64,000 bases of DNA from CAMQRS01 sp964370065 (GTDB lineage Bacteria; Bacillota_I; Bacilli_A; Erysipelotrichales; Erysipelotrichaceae): positions 15,323 to 79,322 of the forward strand of contig CAYJGK010000004.1 in the NCBI GenBank assembly GCA_964370065.1, in the 5' to 3' direction. Each line of letters opens with the position of its first letter. Within the stretch, counting starts at the first letter, position 1. A program made the translations under genes and the position numbers. This document shows, piece by piece, positions 15,597 through 24,065 of the stretch. The notes under the pieces were generated by a model. The model did no database searches. It saw only the letters and a program-made list of their open reading frames with translations, and was not told the DNA's origin.

Positions 15597-18587
15597 TTAG
15601 TGTGACTCTTCTTTTGTTTCAAATTTTTTATTTGTTATTCTAAAAATGTTAAATGTAATTTGAACTATAGTTATTAATGCGAATAACCATGTAAATGAAT
15701 CCCACATTGCCATTGGTTGTGTAAAGTCTTGAGTCATCAATAATACTGTGAATATAACAACTGATGGTAACATATTAAATACCGAACCTAATTTAGAAGA
15801 CTTGTATTCGTTTCCTTCTTCTTTTTTACGTTTAAAGTTAATAAACATGAATACTATAGTTAATACTGTTAAAACTAGATTTATTAAGCTCCATGCATCA
15901 TTTGTATCTTCAACATCATGCTTCACAAGTGTTTCTGTATTCTCGTCATTATTTTCGGATTGTTCATTTTGTACATTTGTTTCAGGTTGTACTTCTACTA
16001 CCTCATCTACCTCTACTTGTGGTAGTGGCGTTTGCGGAGATACGGTATCAATAGGTGGAGCGACAACTGGATCTTTCTCTTCAATTGGTTTTGGTAAAAC
16101 TGTAACAACAATTGTTTTTGTAATTGTTTCTCCATTGTGAATTGCTGTAAAAGTTAATGTAAATGTCTCCCCAAATTGAGAAGCATTATTAATACTTTCA
16201 ATGCTTGTAGAATCAATAGAAATATTATCTATTTTTTCTTGTGTTTCTACAACGAATCCCATTACACCAGATAAATCAAACGCATCTTTTGTATTAAAGT
16301 GCATCGCTTCTTCAAATGTGATTTCGATATCATTAGCCAATAATCCAAGGTTTGGTGTAATTTCTACACTTGTTCCTTCTACTATCACCATAATTGTCGT
16401 TTTTGCATGCATTTCATTTCCCTCTCCATCTACCGTTGTGGATGTAAAAGTTAATGAATAGATTCCCCCTTCTTTAGGGGCCTTGTTAATGGCTTCTAAT
16501 TGTTTTGCATCGACTGTGATATCTTTAATAACACTTCCATTTTCCACAATATAAGAGATTACTTTACCATTTGCAATAGCTTTCCCACTATCTAATGTTG
16601 TAGCTGCTTCATTTTCAATTGTAAATCCAACTCCTGTAATGACCAACGTGATGCCATCTGCAGGTGTGATTTGTGTTTGGTTTCCCTCTACTACTACAAT
16701 AACTTTTGTTGTGAGCGTGACTTCGCCTTTTGTTACCGTGTATTCTTGTGTATAAATACCTCCAGTAATAGGCGCATTGTTAATTGTTTCGATATCTGCT
16801 ACATTTGGTGTAACAACTAGTTGTTCTCCACTCTCCACAACGATTCCTAGTGCTTTTGAGTTTTTTAATGCTGCTTCTTCATCATAAACATCAGCTTGTT
16901 CCCCTGTTAAAGTAAAGCCTTCTGCTGTTAATGCGATCGTATCGCTACCTGGATTACTCGGGCTTACTGGTGTATAACTTCCTTCTACTACTACATTAAT
17001 TGTAGCACTTACTGCAATTTCACTTCCCTCCCCATCTACGGTTGTAGAGGTGAAAGTCAAAGGATAGATTCCCCCTTCTTTAGGGGCCTTGTTAATGGCT
17101 TCTAATTGTTTTGCATCGACGCTAATATCTTCTACTTTATCGCCTGTTTCTACAATTATTGATTGCACATAACTTTGCATAATGGATCCACTAACACTCA
17201 GTTTTTTTGCTTCTTCGTTTTCCATGCTAAATCCTTGGGCTGTAATTGCTAATGTTATATCACTACCCACCGTAATATCAGTTTGTGTCCCTAAAACTAC
17301 TACATCTACTACTTTATTAGCTGTTTTATCATTCTTAGCTGCCGTATATTCTTGCTTGTAAAACCCACCTGTAATAGCAGCTTGGGTAATCTTTTGAAAA
17401 TAAGAATCCACCGCATCTGTTGCAACAGTTTCATCCGTTTCTATAACCGTTGCAATGGGCTTACCCAATGTAATTGCTATTGTTTCATTATAGCCCTTAG
17501 CTTCTTTGTTTTCTAATGTAAATCCTGTTGCCTCCAATTTAAGGTTGATTTCTAAAATTGGTTCAACAATTACTTCAACTGTAATTGTCGTTGTAACGCC
17601 ATCTTTTGTCACATAGTATCTTTGGAAGTAATTCCCGCCTGTGTTTGGCGCATCATTAATAGCTTCAATATCTTTTATGTCAGGTGTCACTGTTAAATGT
17701 TCTCCCGTTTCTACAACGAGACCTTTTGCGTTTCCACTTAATAGAGCCATTGCCGCATCATAGCTATCAGCTTGTTCTGCAGTTAGCGTAAATCCATCTG
17801 CCGTTAACCCTATCGAATGACTATTAGAATCTTCTGGAGTAACTGGATCGACAGCTGTGTATGTCCCTTTTACGACTACGTTAACTGTTGTGCTAGCTGT
17901 AATTGTCATACCACTAGCATCGACTGTTGTAGATGTAAACGTTAATGGGTATATACCACCTTCTTCTGTTGCACTATTAATATCCGTAATTTGCGTAGCA
18001 TCCACTGTAATATCTGTGATTGTTACTCCTGTTTCAACAATCATTGATTGTACAAAACTTTGAGTCATAGCAGTTGTAGAGTTTAAGTATTTTGCTTCTT
18101 CGTTTTCCACACTAAACCCTTGTGCTGTAATTGCTAATGTAACATCACTTCCTGGTGTAACCGTAGTTTGCGTTCCTGAGACTACTACATTTACTACTTC
18201 ACTTGGAATTGTTGTAGGAATACCATCTTTAAATAGAGAGAATTTTTGTGTATAAAATCCCCCTGTAAAGGTAGCGTTTTTTATCGTTTCAATGTTTGCT
18301 GTATTCGCCGTTGCTACTAAATGTTCTCCACTCTCTAGCACAATATCTTCTGCACCTGCATTCGTTAATGCCATTTCCGAATTGTATAAACTAGCTTGGG
18401 CGGCTGTCAATGTAAATCCTTGCACTGTCAATTCTGCCTCCACTGTTTTCACATTCATAAATTCTGCTGTTTCATTTGTTTTTTCTATTGGAGTTAAATC
18501 ATTTGCTAATAATACTAGACCTTCTATATTGAAAATCAAAGCAACAACCATACTCACTAACAATAGTTTTTTTAATATAATTTTCAT
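15597..18587 (-). CDS. Large secreted, membrane-anchored repeat protein
   Basis: A 996-residue surface protein of unknown function. Residues 1-28 are a signal peptide (KKLLLVSMVVALIFNIEGLVLLAND). About eight degenerate repeats of 95-105 residues follow to about residue 830. Each opens with a unit like LTAEGFTLTAEQAD or LAITAQGFSVENEEAK, contains GGIYPLTFTST or TGGIYTQEYT, and ends NVVVEGTYT. The two types partly alternate. A Pro/Glu/Gln/Val-rich stalk comes next. The C-terminus has three hydrophobic segments with KRKKEEGNEY between them instead of an LPXTG signal. An immunoglobulin-like or adhesin repeat is my guess; no enzymatic motif is visible. The start codon overlaps the stop of a 10-codon leader ORF. 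Confidence 0.8.
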   Translation of the reverse strand: MKIILKKLLLVSMVVALIFNIEGLVLLANDLTPIEKTNETAEFMNVKTVEAELTVQGFTLTAAQASLYNSEMALTNAGAEDIVLESGEHLVATANTANIETIKNATFTGGFYTQKFSLFKDGIPTTIPSEVVNVVVSGTQTTVTPGSDVTLAITAQGFSVENEEAKYLNSTTAMTQSFVQSMIVETGVTITDITVDATQITDINSATEEGGIYPLTFTSTTVDASGMTITASTTVNVVVKGTYTAVDPVTPEDSNSHSIGLTADGFTLTAEQADSYDAAMALLSGNAKGLVVETGEHLTVTPDIKDIEAINDAPNTGGNYFQRYYVTKDGVTTTITVEVIVEPILEINLKLEATGFTLENKEAKGYNETIAITLGKPIATVIETDETVATDAVDSYFQKITQAAITGGFYKQEYTAAKNDKTANKVVDVVVLGTQTDITVGSDITLAITAQGFSMENEEAKKLSVSGSIMQSYVQSIIVETGDKVEDISVDAKQLEAINKAPKEGGIYPLTFTSTTVDGEGSEIAVSATINVVVEGSYTPVSPSNPGSDTIALTAEGFTLTGEQADVYDEEAALKNSKALGIVVESGEQLVVTPNVADIETINNAPITGGIYTQEYTVTKGEVTLTTKVIVVVEGNQTQITPADGITLVITGVGFTIENEAATTLDSGKAIANGKVISYIVENGSVIKDITVDAKQLEAINKAPKEGGIYSLTFTSTTVDGEGNEMHAKTTIMVIVEGTSVEITPNLGLLANDIEITFEEAMHFNTKDAFDLSGVMGFVVETQEKIDNISIDSTSIESINNASQFGETFTLTFTAIHNGETITKTIVVTVLPKPIEEKDPVVAPPIDTVSPQTPLPQVEVDEVVEVQPETNVQNEQSENNDENTETLVKHDVEDTNDAWSLINLVLTVLTIVFMFINFKRKKEEGNEYKSSKLGSVFNMLPSVVIFTVLLMTQDFTQPMAMWDSFTWLFALITIVQITFNIFRITNKKFETKEESH
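16458..16514. repeat. 57-bp direct repeat, copy 1, inside repeat protein
   Basis: Identical over 57 bp to 17064-17120 while the surrounding protein repeats have diverged, which points to recent gene conversion or duplication. Confidence 0.9.
17064..17120. repeat. 57-bp direct repeat, copy 2, inside repeat protein
   Basis: Second copy of the 57-bp stretch at 16458-16514. It encodes the DAKQLEAINKAPKEGGIY segment of another protein repeat 606 bp (202 codons) away, in the same frame. Confidence 0.9.
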
Positions 18588-18616
18588 ACTTGTTCACAAT
18601 GGTATATAGTAACCAT
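18584..18616 (-). CDS. Putative 10-codon leader peptide of surface protein gene
   Basis: ATG at 18616 has a good Shine-Dalgarno (GAGGAG, five to six bases away) and encodes MVTIYHCEQV. Its TGA overlaps the ATG of the 996-residue gene as ATGA. The big gene itself has no clear ribosome-binding site, so its translation may depend on coupling to this leader. A hairpin AATGGT/ACCATT covers the leader start codon. Not confirmed as translated. Confidence 0.5.
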   Translation of the reverse strand: MVTIYHCEQV

Positions 18617-18676
18617 TATTACTCCTCTCTTTTTAATTTTTGCATAACGCTTATTTATCATTTTTAAATATAGATT

Positions 18677-18717
18677 AGTAACATATGATTTCTCTTATAT
18701 TTTAATCCTATGTTACT
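18677..18717. repeat. 9-bp inverted repeat upstream of surface protein gene
   Basis: AGTAACATA (18677-18685) and TATGTTACT (18709-18717) are perfect inverse copies 23 bp apart, about 70-100 bp upstream of the leader peptide. Possible operator. It belongs to a 584-bp stretch (18617-19200) without a recognised gene. Confidence 0.45.
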
Positions 18718-18738
18718 TCCTCTATTTGGGCTGACCAC

Positions 18739-18820
18739 AAACCAGCAATTTTGCTTTTCTAAAGTTTGATTTTGAGGTTCTTTTAATTGAAAAGAAAAAC
18801 AAATAATAACGCTGGTTTTT
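18739..18820 (+). other. Structured intergenic element ending in T-run
   Basis: AAACCAGC (18739-18746) pairs with GCTGGTTT (18811-18818), enclosing a hairpin TTCTTTT/AAAAGAA, and a T-run follows. This looks like the end of a plus-strand transcript, yet no plus-strand gene precedes it. Confidence 0.3.
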
Positions 18821-18990
18821 ACAAGTTGATTAAGGCCTTTATTCTTACTTGTATTGTATTTCTACTTGGTCTTTGTTTGATATGCCCTATCAACAATAAG
18901 TTAATTCTGTCAATAACGCACATTGTAAGAAATATTATTACCGAATAAAACTGTGTATTATCTTGAATCGATTATTATCTATTTCTTGTA

Positions 18991-19013
18991 TCTCCTACTG
19001 TTATAGTAGGAGA
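18991..19013 (+). other. Perfect 9-bp hairpin between purB and surface gene
   Basis: TCTCCTACT/AGTAGGAGA with a five-base loop. Only a weak T-rich tail follows on the plus strand and none on the minus strand, so terminator function is uncertain. Confidence 0.4.
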
Positions 19014-19171
19014 TTACTTTAGCAGTATACAATAAACGTTTTTACTTTTCAATGCGTATACTTCGAATTTCAAACTTTACTGACAATTGTCATTTCATCT
19101 TGTGAATTTTCTTGTTTAAAAATGCAAAATTACAAAATATTTACTATTTATTGTTAGAACAAATTTATATT

Positions 19172-19202
19172 TAAGCAAAAAAAAAGCCAATTAAGGCTTT
19201 TT
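19172..19202 (-). terminator. Terminator of purD-purB
   Basis: Stem AAAAAGCC/GGCTTTTT (19181-19188, 19195-19202) with a six-base loop overlaps the purB stop codon and is followed by a T-run on the minus strand. Confidence 0.82.
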
Positions 19203-20496
19203 ATAATAATCCGACTCTTTTATAAATTACATCCACATTTCTAATTTGATATGTTGGATCAAAACATTCTTCAATTTCTGCATCTGTCAATGTTTCAATC
19301 ACTTTGGCATCTGCTTTCATTAATTCTTTGAATTCTTTTTTCTCCTCCCATGATTTAATGGCATTAGGTTGAACTGTATCATAAGCTTGCTCTCTTGACC
19401 AACCTTTTTCAACTAGTTTCAACATAAACCTTTGCGAGAAAATTACTCCATATGTTTTATTAATATTATCTAACATATTGTCTTCAAATACCGTTAAATT
19501 TGCAAGTATATTATTAAAACGAACTAACATATAATCTAATAATGCTGTTGCATCTGGTGCAATTAAGCGTTCTGCAGCAGAATGTGAAATATCTCTTTCA
19601 TGCCATAATGGTACATCTTCATATGCTGTTAACATATGCCCACGTATCACTCTTGCACAACCGCAAATGTTTTCACTTCCTATAGGATTACGTTTGTGTG
19701 GCATAGCACTACTTCCCTTTTGCCCTTTACGGAAAAATTCTTCTGCTTCACGCACTTCCGTTCTTTGCAAGTGACGCACTTCAGTTGCCATCTTCTCTAA
19801 AGAAGTAGCAATTAATGCTAATGTTGCATAGTACTCTGCATGGCGGTCACGTTGTAATGTTTGAGTGGAAATCGCACTTGATTCAATTCCTAATTTTTCG
19901 CACACATAATCTTGTACTTCAGGTGGCGTGTTAGCAAAGGTCCCCACTGCACCACTAATTTTACCAGCTTCTACCCCTTGGCAAGCTTGCTTAAAGCGAG
20001 TTAAGTTTCGCTGCATTTCTGCATACCACAAAGCAAATTTTAATCCAAAGGCAGTGATTTCCGCATGGACTCCATGCGTTCTTCCCATACAAGGCACATC
20101 TTTATATTTAATAGCTTGTATTTTTAATGTTTCAATAAAAATTTCTAAATCTTTTAATAAAATAGCATTTGCTTGTTTGTATAAGTAACCATAAGCTGTA
20201 TCGACTACATCCGTACTCGTTAATCCATAGTGTACCCATTTCTTTTCTTCTCCTAATGTTTCACTGACTGCACGAGTAAAGGCGACTACATCATGTCTTG
20301 TTTCTTGTTCAATTTCATAAATACGGTTGATGTCAAATGAAGCATTTTTCCATAATTTATCGACATCCTCTTTTGGGATTTCCCCTAAACTGCTCCAAGC
20401 TTCACATGCTAAGATTTCTACTTTTAACCAGGCATCAAACTTAGATTGTTCACTCCAAATATTGCGCATTTCTTCTCTTGAATAACGATTTAACAT
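19201..20496 (-). CDS. purB: Adenylosuccinate lyase
   Basis: Cleaves adenylosuccinate and SAICAR in purine synthesis. The 431 residues include the N-terminal RYSREEMRNIWSEQSKFDAWLKVEILACEAW, THYGLTSTDVVDTA-type block (VHYGLTSTDVVDTA) near residue 90, GRTHGVHAEITAFG near 140 and the superfamily signature GSSAMPHKRNPIGSEN near 262. AGGAGG precedes the ATG. It lies 12 bp after purD and is co-transcribed with it. Confidence 0.97.
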   Translation of the reverse strand: MLNRYSREEMRNIWSEQSKFDAWLKVEILACEAWSSLGEIPKEDVDKLWKNASFDINRIYEIEQETRHDVVAFTRAVSETLGEEKKWVHYGLTSTDVVDTAYGYLYKQANAILLKDLEIFIETLKIQAIKYKDVPCMGRTHGVHAEITAFGLKFALWYAEMQRNLTRFKQACQGVEAGKISGAVGTFANTPPEVQDYVCEKLGIESSAISTQTLQRDRHAEYYATLALIATSLEKMATEVRHLQRTEVREAEEFFRKGQKGSSAMPHKRNPIGSENICGCARVIRGHMLTAYEDVPLWHERDISHSAAERLIAPDATALLDYMLVRFNNILANLTVFEDNMLDNINKTYGVIFSQRFMLKLVEKGWSREQAYDTVQPNAIKSWEEKKEFKELMKADAKVIETLTDAEIEECFDPTYQIRNVDVIYKRVGLL

Positions 20497-20508
20497 TGTC
20501 TCTTCCTC

Positions 20509-21741
20509 CTACATGTCTTTTTTACCGATATCATTACGGTAAAATAAATGTTCACATTCAATTTTTTTAACATCACTATAAGCTTTATCAAAAGCTTCTT
20601 CAATTGTATCAGCTTCGCTTACTACAATTAAAACACGACCTCCATCAGTCACTAACCCATCTTCTGTTTTTGCAGTACCCATGTGAAATATATTTGATTT
20701 CACTGCTTCCAAATTAGAAATAACTGCTCCTTTAGTAGATGCTGCTGGATAATTTGTACTAGCCAAAACAACACCTAAAGCTACCTTGTCATTCCATTTT
20801 AATGTAACTTCTTCATGATTCATTACTTTTAAAATCGTTTCTACAAAATCACTTTCTAAACGAGGTAAGATTACTTCTGCTTCAGGGTCTCCAAAACGTG
20901 CATTGAATTCGATGGTTTTAACTCCCTCTTTGGTTAACATTAATCCACCATATAAGAATCCAGTAAAAGGGACTCCTTCTTCAATCATAGCTTTAGCCAT
21001 TGGCTTCATTACTTTCTCCATTGCTTCTTCAATGATTTCTGGTGTGATCATCTTCACTGGTGAATACACTCCCATACCTCCAGTATTAGGTCCTGTATCA
21101 CCATCATACGCACATTTATGATCTTGTGCAATTTCCATTGGTACTACAACGTCATCACATACAAAGCTCATTAATGAGAATTCAAACCCAAACAAACATT
21201 CTTCAATCACTACAGAATTGTTTTCCATAGCAAACGCAATATCTAAGGCCTCCATTGCCTCTTCTATGGTAGAAGCAACCGTTACACCCTTTCCTGCTTT
21301 TAATCCATCTTCTTTAATAACAATAGGTGCGCCTTGTTGTAATACATATTCCTTTGCACTTGCACAGTCATTAAATGTTGCATAAGCAGCAGTAGGAATG
21401 TTGTATTTTGCCATAATATTTTTAGCGAAATCTTTACTTGATTCTACTTTTGCTGCCCCCTGTGTCGGTCCAAATATACGCAATCCCTCTTTTGTGAATG
21501 CATCAACAATACCTAAAGCTAATATATCCTCAGGACCTACAATTGTTAAATCAATCGCTTTTTCCTTTGCAAACCTAATTAACCCTTCCATATCATCCGC
21601 TTGAATATCTACACATGTTGCAACATTATTCATACCAAAGCTACCTGGTGCAGCATAAACTTCATTTACACAGTCACTATGGTAAGATGCATACGCTAAA
21701 GCATGTTCTCTCCCACCTTTTCCAATCACTAAGACTTTCAT
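20509..21741 (-). CDS. purD: Phosphoribosylamine-glycine ligase
   Basis: ATP-grasp enzyme that joins glycine to phosphoribosylamine in purine synthesis. The 410 residues begin MKVLVIGKGGREHALAY. The central ATP-grasp shows PIVIKEDGLKAGKGVTVA and the signature RFGDPEAEVILPRL near residue 287. The short length relative to about 420-430 is within the family range. AGGAGGTCTTT precedes the ATG. Only purD and purB of the pathway are in the window. Confidence 0.97.
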   Translation of the reverse strand: MKVLVIGKGGREHALAYASYHSDCVNEVYAAPGSFGMNNVATCVDIQADDMEGLIRFAKEKAIDLTIVGPEDILALGIVDAFTKEGLRIFGPTQGAAKVESSKDFAKNIMAKYNIPTAAYATFNDCASAKEYVLQQGAPIVIKEDGLKAGKGVTVASTIEEAMEALDIAFAMENNSVVIEECLFGFEFSLMSFVCDDVVVPMEIAQDHKCAYDGDTGPNTGGMGVYSPVKMITPEIIEEAMEKVMKPMAKAMIEEGVPFTGFLYGGLMLTKEGVKTIEFNARFGDPEAEVILPRLESDFVETILKVMNHEEVTLKWNDKVALGVVLASTNYPAASTKGAVISNLEAVKSNIFHMGTAKTEDGLVTDGGRVLIVVSEADTIEEAFDKAYSDVKKIECEHLFYRNDIGKKDM

Positions 21742-21767
21742 AAAGACCTCCTATTTTTAACAGTTTT

Positions 21768-21796
21768 ATTTTACTTTATTTACTAACTCAATACAA
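21768..21796 (-). promoter_or_regulatory. Promoter of purD-purB
   Basis: Minus-strand -35 TTGTAT (21791-21796) and -10 TAAAAT (21768-21773) with a 17-bp spacer. Confidence 0.65.
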
Positions 21797-21919
21797 TAAA
21801 ACAAAACATAAACTTTTAGTTTTTCATAATTGGAAGGACTTACAACAAAAAACCATATAGAAAGAGTGACCCTTGTTACAATGTTATTAAATATTCATAC
21901 ATATATTTATCAAATTAAA

Positions 21920-21960
21920 TAAAATAAGTGGATACAAGCTTGGCTAACTTATATCCACTT
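21920..21960 (-). terminator. Terminator of ferredoxin-like gene
   Basis: A 9-bp stem AAGTGGATA/TATCCACTT (21926-21934, 21952-21960) runs into ATTTTATTTAATTT on the minus strand. Confidence 0.78.
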
Positions 21961-21988
21961 ATTCTTTTCTTCCCTTAAACTAATTCTC

Positions 21989-22630
21989 TTATTTGATAGT
22001 TCCCTCCACCGTTAATGTGACAACACTTAACGGTATTTGTTTATCTGATAAATGTAACGCTTGTTTAGCTGCATGCTCTATTCCACCGCAACAAGGAACC
22101 TCCATTCTTACAACTTGAATTGATTGTATTGTATTCAAGGCAATAATCTTGGTAAGTTTATGAGTGTACTCTACTTCATCTAATTTGGGGCACCCTATAA
22201 TTGTTACTTTATCTTTCATAAAGTCTTGATGAAAGTTGGCATAGGCATAGGCTGAACAGTCTGCTGCAATTAACAAATGGGCGTTTTCAAAATAAGTAGC
22301 CTGTGTTGCTACTAATTGTATTTGTATTGGCCATTGTTTTAAATTAGAAGATACTGTCACTTCATTCCGTGCATCTTTTAAAGCTAGATTCATCACTTTA
22401 TTTCCCGGGCAATGATTGATAACAGGTGCTGCCTCCACCTCTTTTTCAATAACTTGAATAGCATCCGCTGGACAAACTGGTAAACATCTACCTAATCCAT
22501 CACAAAACTCCTCGGATTGTAAAACGGCTTTTCCATTTACCATAGTAATTGCACTTTGATGACAGGTGTTTGCACAAGCACTACATCCGATACATAAATC
22601 ATGGTTTATTTTAATTATTTTTTTTATCAT
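21989..22630 (-). CDS. Two-[4Fe-4S] ferredoxin-like protein
   Basis: A 213-residue iron-sulfur protein. Residues 12-70 hold two cluster motifs: CIGCSACANTCHQSAI, and a second set CDGLGRCLPVCPADAI. The rest is a domain that keeps conserved Cys (HCPGNKV, IGCPKLDE, PCCGGIEHA). Proteins of this type often accompany Crp/Fnr regulators in anaerobes; the function, perhaps electron transfer or metal/thiol handling, is not known. It is divergent from a Crp/Fnr gene, and its promoter has an inverted repeat at -41.5. GGAG precedes the ATG. Confidence 0.82.
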   Translation of the reverse strand: MIKKIIKINHDLCIGCSACANTCHQSAITMVNGKAVLQSEEFCDGLGRCLPVCPADAIQVIEKEVEAAPVINHCPGNKVMNLALKDARNEVTVSSNLKQWPIQIQLVATQATYFENAHLLIAADCSAYAYANFHQDFMKDKVTIIGCPKLDEVEYTHKLTKIIALNTIQSIQVVRMEVPCCGGIEHAAKQALHLSDKQIPLSVVTLTVEGTIK

Positions 22631-22656
22631 ATTATTTCTCCTTGTATGGCATTTGT

Positions 22657-22662
22657 ATTATA
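22657..22662 (-). promoter_or_regulatory. -10 box of ferredoxin-like gene, no recognisable -35
   Basis: Consensus TATAAT on the minus strand. The expected -35 region lacks a good hexamer, and an inverted repeat sits in its place, as in activator-dependent (class II) promoters. Confidence 0.7.
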
Positions 22663-22681
22663 ATGAATTTAATTATGAAAT

Positions 22682-22701
22682 AATGTTGTTGAAACAACAT
22701 T
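22682..22701. promoter_or_regulatory. Candidate Crp/Fnr-family operator
   Basis: AATGTTGTT-GA-AACAACATT is a perfect 9-bp inverted repeat. Its centre (22691.5) is exactly 41.5 bases from the start predicted for the minus-strand ferredoxin gene, the classic activator position. It also lies just before the Crp/Fnr gene's own ribosome site, suiting self-repression. Confidence 0.7.
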
Positions 22702-22712
22702 TGGAGAAATTT

Positions 22713-23336
22713 ATGCAACAACTAACTAATCACCCACTTTTCCAACAAATCCCTTCTACGCAATTACCAGATTTATTGACAAGTTTACATGTACATATCA
22801 AATCTTATAACAAACATAGCACGATTATTCAATTGCACCAAACTATACCCTATTTTGGCATTGTATTAGCAGGAAGTATACGTGTATCCACATACGATGA
22901 GCAAGGGAATGAACGTGTATTAAATCATTTTACAAATAACGATATCTTTGCAGAAGTATTTGTTTGTACCCATGTTCTTATGAGTCCTGTAGAAGTGAGT
23001 GCACAACAAGATTGCCAAATTGCCTGGATACAACCGTATACTAATTCTGCTCATCCTAGCTATTTTATTTTTATGCAAAATCTAATGCAGCTGCTTGCGC
23101 AAAAAAATTTAATGATGATGCAAAAAAACGAAATATTAGGTAAGCGCTACATTCGTGATCGTTTACTTTTGTATTTTCAATTTCAACAATCTAAAAATTT
23201 TACCCTTCCTTTTAATCAAGAGCAATTAGCAGCTTATTTAAGCGTAGAGCGAAGTGCTCTTTCTAATGAATTAAATAAAATGCGTAAAGAAAAACTCATT
23301 TCTTATCAAAAAAATGAGTTTACATTATTATATTAA
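22713..23336 (+). CDS. Crp/Fnr-family transcription regulator
   Basis: A 207-residue regulator: an N-terminal cyclic-nucleotide-binding-like beta-roll (about 15-120, FGIVLAGSIRVSTYDEQGNERVLNHF) and a C-terminal winged helix (about 150-205, FNQEQLAAYLSVERSALSNELNKMRKEKLI). No FNR-type four-Cys cluster set is visible, so the signal is unknown. The start at 22713 is chosen because GGAG lies six bases before it; longer in-frame starts lack one. Its stop overlaps that of the convergent DeoR gene by three bases. Divergent from the ferredoxin-like gene it probably controls. Confidence 0.9.
   Translation: MQQLTNHPLFQQIPSTQLPDLLTSLHVHIKSYNKHSTIIQLHQTIPYFGIVLAGSIRVSTYDEQGNERVLNHFTNNDIFAEVFVCTHVLMSPVEVSAQQDCQIAWIQPYTNSAHPSYFIFMQNLMQLLAQKNLMMMQKNEILGKRYIRDRLLLYFQFQQSKNFTLPFNQEQLAAYLSVERSALSNELNKMRKEKLISYQKNEFTLLY
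23291..23321. terminator. Terminator inside the end of the Crp/Fnr gene
   Basis: AAACTCATTT (23292-23301) and AAATGAGTTT (23312-23321) form a 10-bp stem within the coding end. On the minus strand it is followed by TTTCTTT, so it probably ends the convergent DeoR/glycyl-radical operon. Confidence 0.6.
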
Positions 23337-24025
23337 TCCGTAATAATTGAATCAAATGCATCTAACTTGGCAAATACTCCTGTGTAATTTGTCTTTTTTT
23401 TACTTTGATCTACAAGTAAAAACTTTTTATTTCCCGCATTAAGTAGTGCTATCTTAGTTTGTGCATCATCCATATTAGGTACACTTGCTCCAATTTTTCC
23501 ATCAAATCCATAAGTTCCCATGAATACCTTATCTGCTTGAATTTGAGAAAAGAAATGAATTGTCATCGCTCCAAAAAAGCCGGATGATACTTCTGAATAT
23601 TTTCCAGGTGCCATATATAATGTAATATTGCTTAACCCACTCACATATTGGACAACTGGATAAGAGTTAGTAAAAATAGTAATTTTTTTATTTTGTAGAT
23701 ATTTCAACATTTGTAAAGTGGTGCTTCCACAATCAATAATAATCGTATCGCCATCATTTACTAAAGCTGCCGCTTTTTTCGCAATGGTTTCTTTCACATC
23801 TAATTTATGATGCAATTTTTCTTGAAAACTTTCTTCTTTCATCGCTTCATTAATAAACACACTTCCATGTGTTTGATAAATTAATCCCTGATTTTCAAAT
23901 AATTGCAAATCTCTTCGAATTGTCATAGAAGAAACTTGAAAGTGTTTTGTTAGTTCCTTTACGTTACATTGCTTATGTTGTTTAATATATTGTAGAATAT
24001 CTATTCTTCTTTGTGCAATACTCAT
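23333..24025 (-). CDS. DeoR-family transcription regulator of glycyl-radical operon
   Basis: A 230-residue DeoR repressor. The helix-turn-helix lies at residues 18-57 (CNVKELTKHFQVSSMTIRRDLQLFENQGLIYQTHG). The DeoR C-terminal sugar-phosphate sensor follows (DTIIIDCGSTTLQMLKYL, FTNSYPVVQYV, KVFMGTYGFDG). Such regulators respond to phosphorylated sugars. It is the last gene of nagB-like / glycyl-radical enzyme / activase, 40 bp after the activase, which suggests the pathway substrate is a sugar phosphate. Confidence 0.9.
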   Translation of the reverse strand: MSIAQRRIDILQYIKQHKQCNVKELTKHFQVSSMTIRRDLQLFENQGLIYQTHGSVFINEAMKEESFQEKLHHKLDVKETIAKKAAALVNDGDTIIIDCGSTTLQMLKYLQNKKITIFTNSYPVVQYVSGLSNITLYMAPGKYSEVSSGFFGAMTIHFFSQIQADKVFMGTYGFDGKIGASVPNMDDAQTKIALLNAGNKKFLLVDQSKKKTNYTGVFAKLDAFDSIITD

Positions 24026-24065
24026 TTTTTCACCTCTTTTATTAGTGTATCATAAATCAGTTTAA

